A stretch of DNA of 15,272 nt from JBIIUJ01 sp044340025 (GTDB lineage: Bacteria > Pseudomonadota > Alphaproteobacteria > Caulobacterales > Aquidulcibacteraceae), in contig JBIIUJ010000055.1 of the NCBI GenBank assembly GCA_044340025.1, positions 1 to 15,272 of the forward strand. The letters are read 5' to 3'. This document shows, piece by piece, positions 7,500 through 12,846 of the stretch. Each line of letters starts with the position of its first letter. Position 1 is the stretch's first letter. The position numbers were made by a program, and so were the translations under genes. The notes under the pieces were generated by a model that had not been told where the DNA came from, ran no database searches, and worked only from the letters and a program-made list of their open reading frames with translations.

Positions 7500-7506
7500 G
7501 ACCTTC

Positions 7507-8394
7507 ATGCCCGCGCCCGCGCCCCCTTTTGACGATCGTGACGGCTGGATCTGGTTGGATGGATCGTTCGTTTCATGGCGCGATGCGAAGGTCCACATCC
7601 TCACCCATGCGATGCATTACGCCTCTGCGGTGTTCGAGGGCGAGCGCGCTTATGGCGGGACCATCTTCGAATCAGAGCGGCATTCGAAGCGGCTGATGCG
7701 CTCGGCCGAGATCCTGGGCTTCAAGCCGACCTTCTCCGCCGCCGACGTGGAGACCGCCAAGACCGAGACGCTGGCGAGGATGGGACTGGACAGCGCCTAT
7801 GTGCGCGCGGTCTCGTGGCGCGGCTCCGAGCAGATGGGCGTGTCGGCGCGCAACAACAGCATCCACCTTGCGGTCGCGGTGTGGGATTGGGGCGACTATT
7901 TCGCCGACAAGATGAAGGGCATCCGCCTCATCAACGCGCCGTGGAAGCGCCCGTCGCCCGAGACGGCGCCTCATGAAGCCAAGGCCGCCGGCCTCTACAT
8001 GATCTGCACCATGTCCAAGCACGCCGCCGAAGAACAGGGCGCGCAGGACGCGCTGATGCTCGATTGGCGCGGCCATGTGGCCGAAGCCACCGGCGCCAAC
8101 GTCTTCTTCGTGCGCGACAACGAGATCCACACCCCGACGCCGGATTGCTTCCTGAACGGCATCACGCGCCAAACCGTCATCAAGCTCGCCCGCGCGCGCG
8201 GCTATGAAGTGGTGGAACGCACCATCATGCCCGAGGAGATCGGCAGCTTCCGGGAATGTTTCCTCACCGGCTCGGCCGCCGAGGTGACCCCCGTGAACGA
8301 GATCGCGGGCACGATGTATCAGCCCGGCCGCGTCTGCGAGGAACTGATGACGGCCTATGCCGATCTGGTGCGAGGCAAGATCGCGGCGGCGTGA
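7507..8394 (+). CDS. ilvE: Branched-chain amino acid aminotransferase (class IV, PLP-dependent)
   Basis: The 295-residue protein catalyses reversible transamination between branched-chain 2-oxo acids and glutamate, the last step of valine, leucine and isoleucine synthesis. Fold-type IV signatures are present: HYASAVFEGERAY (37-49), SERHSKRLMRSAEILG (57-71 region), the probable PLP-binding K159 in HEAKAAGLYM, E193 in VAEATGANVFFV and the cofactor phosphate loop LTGSAAEVTPV (253-263). The length is close to the 309 of E. coli IlvE. The reading frame is open further upstream, but the strong AAAGGAG six bases before 7507 and the promoter at 7409-7436 fix this start. The Shine-Dalgarno is within a hairpin. 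The next gene follows after 66 bases on the same strand. D-amino acid or aminodeoxychorismate lyase relatives are less likely given the motifs. Confidence 0.92.
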   Translation: MPAPAPPFDDRDGWIWLDGSFVSWRDAKVHILTHAMHYASAVFEGERAYGGTIFESERHSKRLMRSAEILGFKPTFSAADVETAKTETLARMGLDSAYVRAVSWRGSEQMGVSARNNSIHLAVAVWDWGDYFADKMKGIRLINAPWKRPSPETAPHEAKAAGLYMICTMSKHAAEEQGAQDALMLDWRGHVAEATGANVFFVRDNEIHTPTPDCFLNGITRQTVIKLARARGYEVVERTIMPEEIGSFRECFLTGSAAEVTPVNEIAGTMYQPGRVCEELMTAYADLVRGKIAAA

Positions 8395-8460
8395 CGCATC
8401 CGGCCCCGCCGCAGCGCACACCCCCCTTGCGCGTCCGCGCCAAGGCGCCAAGCTTCGGGA

Positions 8461-9021
8461 ATGGAGATTATCTTAAGACGCGCCGATTTGAGCGACGCCG
8501 GGCTCCTGGCCGAGCTCCAGCGTCAGACATGGCGCGAGACCTACGCCGGCATGCTGCCGCAGGATATCCTGGACGCCATGACGCCGGCGCGGCTGGTGCG
8601 CGCGTGGCGGCGGTCGCTCTCCGAACAGGAGGGCGATCTCGACAGGCTGGTTTTGATCGCGGAACTGAATGACGAACCGGTCGGCTATATTTCGGGCGGC
8701 AAGGCGCGCGCGCTCAACGCGCCCTGGGAAGCCGAAGTGGAGCAGCTTTATGTGATCCGCGCCGCTCAGGGCGACGGGGTCGGCTCGGCCATGATGGCGG
8801 AGGCGGCGCGTTGGTTCCTTCAGCGGGGCCTGTTCTCGCTCGGCCTCTGGGTGGTGCGGGCCAATGCGCGGGCGCGCCGCTTCTATGAAGCGCTGGGCGG
8901 CGACGAGGTCGCCACCGCGCGCGAGCGGATGCAGGGCTTCCTGATCCCGGTGGCGGGCTATGCCTGGGACCAGCCCGAAGAGCTGGCGGGGCTGGAAGCG
9001 GCGTTTACCTGGCGGGCGTAG
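8461..9021 (+). CDS. GNAT-family N-acetyltransferase
   Basis: The 186-residue protein carries the GNAT acetyl-CoA-binding motif A: VEQLYVIRAAQGDGVGSAMM, with Q103-G104-D105-G106-V107-G108 matching QxxGxG. Motif B follows as NARARRFYEALG (135-146), and the N-terminal helix pair LAELQRQTWRETYAGMLP is typical of the YesJ/RimI-like small-molecule branch. The substrate cannot be predicted. The start at 8461 gives a normal N-terminus (MEIILRRADLSDA), although the upstream Shine-Dalgarno is weak. It follows ilvE by 66 bases with no visible terminator, so co-transcription is likely. The frame ends with tandem stops TAG TAA (9019-9024). Confidence 0.9.
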   Translation: MEIILRRADLSDAGLLAELQRQTWRETYAGMLPQDILDAMTPARLVRAWRRSLSEQEGDLDRLVLIAELNDEPVGYISGGKARALNAPWEAEVEQLYVIRAAQGDGVGSAMMAEAARWFLQRGLFSLGLWVVRANARARRFYEALGGDEVATARERMQGFLIPVAGYAWDQPEELAGLEAAFTWRA

Positions 9022-9043
9022 TAAGCCTGACGCTCCCCCCTCC

Positions 9044-9169
9044 GGCCCTGCGGGCCACCTCCCCCGCTAGCGGGGGAGGATAACGATAACGTTGGAGGTC
9101 GCGCGGCTGTCTTCCCCCGCGTGCGGGGGAAGTGTCAGCGCAGCTGACGAAGGGGGCCGCCGGAGCCCC
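9044..9169. repeat. Cluster of four palindromic intergenic repeats (REP-like)
   Basis: The gap between the GNAT gene and typA, which converge, holds consecutive inverted repeats. They are GGCCC/GGGCC at 9044-9056; a perfect 22-base palindrome at 9058-9079 with arm CCTCCCCCGCT; a second with ten-base arms CTTCCCCCGC/GCGGGGGAAG around GT at 9111-9132; GTCAGC/GCTGAC around GCA at 9134-9148; and GGGGC/GCCCC at 9153-9169. The modules resemble short palindromic elements that I recall being scattered between genes in many alphaproteobacterial genomes. Without T-runs they are not classical terminators, but they could block or stabilise the converging transcripts. Confidence 0.75.
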
Positions 9170-9174
9170 TCCCC

Positions 9175-11010
9175 TCACGCCTCCGCCTTCACCCGCTTCT
9201 TGCGGAAGCTGGGGTTCAGCTCGCGCTTGCGGATGCGGATCGCCTTGGGCGTGACTTCCACCAGTTCGTCCTCGTCCAGCCAGGCGATGGCCTGCTCCAG
9301 CGTCATGCGGCGCGGCGGGGTGAGGCGCATCGCCTCGTCCTTGCCGGAGGAGCGGACGTTTGAGAGCTTCTTTTCCTTCAGCGGATTGACGTCGAGGTCG
9401 TCGGTGCGGGCGTTTTCGCCGATGATCATGCCCTGATAGACCGCCTCGCCCGGCTCCACGAACAGCACGCCGCGCTCCTCCAGATACCACAGGGCGTAGA
9501 GAACGGCCGCGCCAGTATCCATCGAGACGAGCGCGCCATTGCGCCGGCCCGGAATATCGCCGCGATACTCGCCCCACTCGTGGAACACGCGGTTCATCAC
9601 GCCCGAGCCGCGCGTATCGGTCAGGAACTCGCCGTGATAGCCGACCAGCCCGCGCGAGGGCGCGTGGAACAGGAGCCGCGTCTTGCCGCCGCCGGAGGGC
9701 CGCATGTCCTTCATCTCGGCCTTGCGCAGGCTCATCTTCTCGATCACGACGCCGGAGAATTCGTCATCGACGTCGATCACGACTTCCTCGACCGGCTCCA
9801 GCGTCTTTCCGGTTTCCTCGTCCTTGCGGAACAGCACCTGCGGGCGCGAAACCGACAGTTCAAAACCTTCCCGCCGCATCGTCTCGATCAGCACGCCGAT
9901 CTGAAGCTCGCCGCGGCCCGCCACGTCGAAGCTGTCCTTGTCGGCGCTTTCGCGCACCCGGATCGCCACGTCGCCCTCGGCCTGACGCAACAGGCGATCG
10001 CGGATCACCCGGCTTTGCACCTTGTCGCCATCGCGGCCGGCAAGCGGGGAAGAATTGACCGACACCGTGACCGACAGCGTGGGCGGATCGATGGGCGTGG
10101 CGGGGATGGCTTCAGAGACCTCCATCGCCGCGATCGTGTCGGCGACCGTGGTTTCAGACAGCCCCGCCACGGCGATGATGTCGCCGGCCTGGGCCTCCTC
10201 CACGGGCACGCGCTCCAGCCCACGGAAGGCGAGCAGCTTGGAGAGGCGAGAGCGCTCGATCTCCTTGCCCTCGCGCGAGAGGGCTTTCACCGTCTCGCCC
10301 GCGCGCACGCGGCCCGCCTCGATCCGGCCGGTCAGCACCCGGCCGAGAAACTTGTCGCTGTCGATCAGCGTGACCAGCATGCGGAAGGGCTCATCCACCC
10401 GCTTGGCGGGTTCGGGCTCGGGCACATGGGAGAGGATGGTGTCGAACAGCGGCTGAAGGCTCTCGCGCGCATCGTCGAGGCCACGCACCGCCCAGCCTTC
10501 CTTGCCGGAAGCGTAGAGCGAGGGGAAGTCGAGCTGCTCGTTCGTGGCGCCCAGCGCCATGAACAGCTCGAACACCTCATCGAGCACGACATCCGGCCGG
10601 GCGTTGGGCCGGTCGGCCTTGTTCAGCACTACGATGGGCTTCAGCCCCAGCCGCAGCGCCTTGCCCAGCACGAACTTCGTCTGCGGCATCGGGCCTTCTT
10701 CGGCGTCCACGAGCAGGAGGCAGCCGTCCACCATGGAGAGGATGCGCTCCACCTCGCCGCCAAAGTCGGCGTGGCCGGGCGTGTCCACGATGTTCAGCCG
10801 CGCATCGCCGCCCCAGACGATGGAGGTGCACTTGGCGAGAATGGTGATGCCGCGCTCGCGCTCGAGCGGGTTGGAATCCATCGCGCGCTCGGTGCGGGCC
10901 TCGTTTTCGCGGTAGGCGCCGCCTTGAGCGAGCATCTGATCGACGAGCGTGGTCTTGCCGTGATCGACGTGCGCGATGATGGCGACATTGCGCAAACGGG
11001 TCTGGGTCAT
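9175..11010 (-). CDS. typA: Ribosome-associated translational GTPase TypA/BipA
   Basis: The 611-residue protein belongs to the EF-G-like translational GTPases that bind the 70S ribosome and help 50S assembly and growth under cold or stress (family knowledge). G motifs are all visible: G1 AHVDHGKT (13-20), G2 RGIT (53-56), G3 DTPGH (76-80) and G4 NKAD (130-133). EF-Tu-like and EF-G-like domains follow, with GRGELQIGVLIE and the TypA-typical C-terminal region SGGGKTRLLFHAPSRGL and ending KRELNPSFRKKRVKAEA. The frame stays open for 93 codons upstream, but MTQTRLRNVAIIAHVDHGKT is the conserved N-terminus, so 11010 is chosen; no clear Shine-Dalgarno precedes it. A weak candidate promoter is TTGCGA (11094-11089) with TAGAAG (11072-11067). 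Length is close to E. coli BipA (607). Confidence 0.97.
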   Translation of the reverse strand: MTQTRLRNVAIIAHVDHGKTTLVDQMLAQGGAYRENEARTERAMDSNPLERERGITILAKCTSIVWGGDARLNIVDTPGHADFGGEVERILSMVDGCLLLVDAEEGPMPQTKFVLGKALRLGLKPIVVLNKADRPNARPDVVLDEVFELFMALGATNEQLDFPSLYASGKEGWAVRGLDDARESLQPLFDTILSHVPEPEPAKRVDEPFRMLVTLIDSDKFLGRVLTGRIEAGRVRAGETVKALSREGKEIERSRLSKLLAFRGLERVPVEEAQAGDIIAVAGLSETTVADTIAAMEVSEAIPATPIDPPTLSVTVSVNSSPLAGRDGDKVQSRVIRDRLLRQAEGDVAIRVRESADKDSFDVAGRGELQIGVLIETMRREGFELSVSRPQVLFRKDEETGKTLEPVEEVVIDVDDEFSGVVIEKMSLRKAEMKDMRPSGGGKTRLLFHAPSRGLVGYHGEFLTDTRGSGVMNRVFHEWGEYRGDIPGRRNGALVSMDTGAAVLYALWYLEERGVLFVEPGEAVYQGMIIGENARTDDLDVNPLKEKKLSNVRSSGKDEAMRLTPPRRMTLEQAIAWLDEDELVEVTPKAIRIRKRELNPSFRKKRVKAEA

Positions 11011-11102
11011 GGGAGAGCTTTCGGGACTGCCCGCCCGCGCAAGACGCAGACGCAGCGTTTTGCGGGCTTCTACAGGCTGAGGCGCTTTTCGCAACTGCGG
11101 AA

Positions 11103-11159
11103 AGCCTATGCCGGCGGCCGACAGGCGGACGGGCCAATTCATGCGCTTTCGCATAGGCT
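11103..11159 (-). promoter_or_regulatory. Inverted-repeat element in the typA upstream region
   Basis: AGCCTATGC at 11103-11111 is the exact reverse complement of GCATAGGCT at 11151-11159, 39 bases apart. Inside the right part, ATGCG (11141-11145) and CGCAT (11150-11154) form a second, short hairpin with loop CTTT that shares the GCAT bases with the first pairing, so the two structures exclude each other. The element is 93 to 149 bases upstream of the typA start. If transcription starts above it, it would be a bistable leader; otherwise it may be a protein-binding site. Confidence 0.4.
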
Positions 11160-11267
11160 GCATGTGTGCAGCGCAAAATGTCGCGCCGGATGGTCCTGTG
11201 CTTTGTTTTTGAACGAGTATTCCCGCTGAACGCCCTGCCGCGGCGCACGCCTTCGACGGTCCGACCC

Positions 11268-11296
11268 TTGACGGTTGTGCAGCGCACACATACTTT
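11268..11296 (+). promoter_or_regulatory. sRNA promoter with a palindromic operator in its spacer
   Basis: TTGACG at 11268-11273 and TACTTT at 11291-11296 are 17 bases apart, giving a start at about 11298-11303, just where the folded RNA begins. The spacer contains the palindrome TGTGC-AGC-GCACA (11276-11288), well placed for a regulator. The 11-mer TGTGCAGCGCA also occurs at 11165-11175, where the second arm is incomplete (GCAAA). Everything between 11011 and 11297 is otherwise non-coding. Confidence 0.6.
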
Positions 11297-11297
11297 C

Positions 11298-11383
11298 GGG
11301 GCGTTGGGGTGTCGCACGCCCTCGCCCTTCTGGGCGTTTCCTCCCTACTGACTTTTCGCCGGGCCCTCGGGCCCGGCTTTTTT
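11298..11383 (+). ncRNA. Small regulatory RNA of the alpha-r8 / suhB (MmgR-like) type
   Basis: A compact three-hairpin RNA of about 80-86 bases fits here. Hairpin one is GGGCGT (11299-11304) with ACGCCC (11316-11321). Hairpin two is CGCCC-TTCT-GGGCG (11323-11336). An unpaired pyrimidine-rich linker follows with TTTCCTCCCT at 11337-11346, then ACTGACTTTTC, then the terminator hairpin ending in six Ts. From memory, this ten-base segment is the conserved internal element of the alpha-r8 family, whose best known member is MmgR of Sinorhizobium, which limits storage-polymer and phasin accumulation; Rfam lists the family as suhB. The CCUCCC stretch could pair with GGAGG ribosome-binding sites. No open frame on this strand explains the strong terminator. 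It is head to head with typA and tail to tail with the amidohydrolase gene. Confidence 0.8.
11358..11383 (+). terminator. Strong intrinsic terminator of the sRNA
   Basis: GCCGGGCCC (11358-11366) pairs perfectly with GGGCCCGGC (11369-11377) across a two-base TC centre, followed directly by six Ts (11378-11383). The reverse direction has no T-run after the stem, so it acts on plus-strand transcripts only. Confidence 0.9.
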
Positions 11384-11413
11384 CTGCCCGAGAGGACGCT
11401 GCGGCATCCGGCG

Positions 11414-12301
11414 TCAGGCCAGCCGCCGCTCGAAGCCGGCCGCGGCCAGCGCCTCGACGAGGGCTGTCAGGTCCGCCTTCACCGCATCGAACCGGTCGTT
11501 TTTCCGGCACTGCGCTTCATCCATGTAGAGCGCCCGATTGATCTCGATCTGCAGGGCGTGGCGCCTGGCGCCGGGCCGGCCATAGGTCTGGGTGGCGTAG
11601 CCGCCGGCGTAGGGGGCGTTGCGCGCCACGCGATAGCCCCGTTTCTGCAGCGTGCTTTCCGCCAGCCGCGTGATCTCGCCGGCGCAGGATGCGCCAAAAC
11701 GATCGCCCAGCACCATGTCAGCCGGCGGATCGCCCGCCCCGATGGAGGGCATGGAGTGGCAGTCGATCAGGATCGCGACGCCAAAGCATGCCCGCGCCGC
11801 GCCCAGCGCTTCGCCGACGGCTGCATGATAGGGCCGCCAGACCTCCTCGATCCGGCGATGGGCCTCGGCGGCGGGAAGCTTGCCGCGATAGATTTCAGCG
11901 CCTTCGCTCACCACGCGCGGAATCGCACCAAGCCCGGCGGCGACACGCGGCGAACGGGCGTTCACCTCCGCCGATAGCGGCCCGGCATACATGGCGGGGT
12001 CCAGTTCGCTCGCGTCCCGGTTCACATCCACATAGGCGCGCGCGATGCCGGCGCAGACCAGCGCCGCGCCATGAGAGGGGGCGGCGTCGAACAGCTCGTC
12101 CACAAACGCGTCTTCCGAGCGGCGCAGGGCGGCCCGATCAAGCCGGCTATGGCTGAGAAGATCGTCTGGATAGTGCCGTCCGGAATGGGGCGAGGCGTAC
12201 ACAAGCGGGCTTGTCGACGCCGCAGGGCGCAGGATGACGGCTGCGGGCGGTCGGGCCGCCGCGCGGTCCGCTCCCAGCGGGAAGAGGCTCATGCCGGCCA
12301 T
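11414..12301 (-). CDS. N-formylglutamate amidohydrolase family protein
   Basis: The 295-residue protein belongs to the FGase (HutG-like) amidohydrolase family, which releases formate from N-formylglutamate at the end of one histidine-degradation route; related members act on other N-acyl amino acids. Motifs in order are YASPHSGRHYP (35-45), RSEDAFVDELF (61-71), AYVDVNRDASELDP (89-102), ILIDCHSMPS (177-186) with the probable metal-binding His182, NAPYAGGYATQTYG (228-241) and QIEINRALYMDE (251-262). There is no hut gene nearby, so a role in histidine catabolism is not supported by context. Two starts fit: ATG 12301, which coincides with the predicted transcription start, or ATG 12292 three codons in. 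Neither has a Shine-Dalgarno. The open frame continues upstream across cpdR but without homology. Confidence 0.9.
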   Translation of the reverse strand: MAGMSLFPLGADRAAARPPAAVILRPAASTSPLVYASPHSGRHYPDDLLSHSRLDRAALRRSEDAFVDELFDAAPSHGAALVCAGIARAYVDVNRDASELDPAMYAGPLSAEVNARSPRVAAGLGAIPRVVSEGAEIYRGKLPAAEAHRRIEEVWRPYHAAVGEALGAARACFGVAILIDCHSMPSIGAGDPPADMVLGDRFGASCAGEITRLAESTLQKRGYRVARNAPYAGGYATQTYGRPGARRHALQIEINRALYMDEAQCRKNDRFDAVKADLTALVEALAAAGFERRLA

Positions 12302-12308
12302 AGGGCGG

Positions 12309-12336
12309 AGTATGGCGTGCGCACCCCTGCGGTCAA
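12309..12336 (-). promoter_or_regulatory. Promoter predicting a leaderless amidohydrolase mRNA
   Basis: Read on the minus strand, TTGACC (12336-12331) and CATACT (12314-12309) are 16 bases apart. The start expected seven or eight bases beyond the -10 falls at 12302-12301, that is, on the A of the ATG at 12301. The missing Shine-Dalgarno agrees with a leaderless message. Confidence 0.5.
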
Positions 12337-12351
12337 CGCGACGCGGCGTCG

Positions 12352-12366
12352 TTAAGCCGCTATTAC
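12352..12366 (+). promoter_or_regulatory. CtrA-like box upstream of cpdR
   Basis: TTAA (12352-12355), seven bases, then TTAC (12363-12366) followed by CC. The consensus for CtrA is TTAA-N7-TTAA with the second half extended to TTAACC, so this site has one mismatch (TTACCC). It lies 50-64 bases upstream of the cpdR start, in the 114-base gap shared with the divergent amidohydrolase gene and 16 bases from that gene's -35. A weak CTAGAG (12378-12383) is the nearest -10-like string. Confidence 0.5.
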
Positions 12367-12415
12367 CCGTTTTGCGACTAGAGACGCCGCGACACCGAAC
12401 CAGGACGCGCCCGAC

Positions 12416-12775
12416 ATGGCCCGAATTCTCCTCGCCGAAGATGATGAATCGATGCGCGGCTTTCTCACCACCGCGCTTGGCCGGGCCGGCCATTCGGTCG
12501 ACAGCTTTCCCGACGGCGAGGAAGCCCTCGAAGCGCTCCAGGGCAGCATCTACGATCTGCTGCTGACCGATATCGTGATGCCCGGCCTCGACGGGATCGA
12601 GCTTGCCCGCCGCGCCGCCGAGATCGACCCGGCGATGAAGATCGTCTTCATCACCGGCTTCGCCGCCGTCGCCATGACGGCCCAGTCCACCGCGCCGAAG
12701 GGCGCCACCGTCCTGTCCAAGCCCTTCCACCTGCGCGAGCTTGTGACCGAGGTGGAAAAGGTGATGGCCGCCTGA
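12416..12775 (+). CDS. cpdR: CpdR-type single-domain response regulator (ClpXP adaptor)
   Basis: The 119-residue protein is a stand-alone receiver domain: ARILLAEDDESMRGFL with D9-D10, phospho-acceptor D52 in LLLTDIVMPGLDG, T80 and K102 in LSKPFHLRELV. There is no output domain. The IVFITGFAAVAM and ATVLSKPFHLRELVTEVEKV segments are, as I remember them, hallmarks of CpdR. In Caulobacter the unphosphorylated protein localises ClpXP to the cell pole and primes it for substrates, leading to CtrA destruction; the CckA-ChpT pathway phosphorylates and inactivates it. Length agrees with the known protein (about 118). AGGA at 12402-12405 lies ten bases ahead of the ATG. A CtrA-like box is upstream and glmM follows 71 bases downstream. 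Confidence 0.9.
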   Translation: MARILLAEDDESMRGFLTTALGRAGHSVDSFPDGEEALEALQGSIYDLLLTDIVMPGLDGIELARRAAEIDPAMKIVFITGFAAVAMTAQSTAPKGATVLSKPFHLRELVTEVEKVMAA

Positions 12776-12846
12776 GCCGGGCGCCCTCCCGCAAGGCGCG
12801 TGGAGCCGCTATTCATCCTGCGCCGGCAAGCGCGCGGAGGAACCCG

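Noticed and set aside
9580..11229. A 549-codon plus-strand frame opposite typA
   Set aside because: It mirrors the conserved TypA coding sequence, is His and Arg rich with no domain, and would run through the typA control region.
11011..11289. A 93-codon upstream extension of typA
   Set aside because: It precedes the conserved TypA N-terminus, has no homologous segment, and would cover the inverted-repeat region and the sRNA promoter.
12302..12730. Upstream extension of the amidohydrolase frame to 12730
   Set aside because: It runs antisense through cpdR, and the family signature begins only after 12301.
12781..12799. GCGCC/GGCGC inverted repeat between cpdR and glmM as a terminator
   Set aside because: The stem is only five bases with a nine-base loop and there is no T-run; it is not convincing as a terminator.
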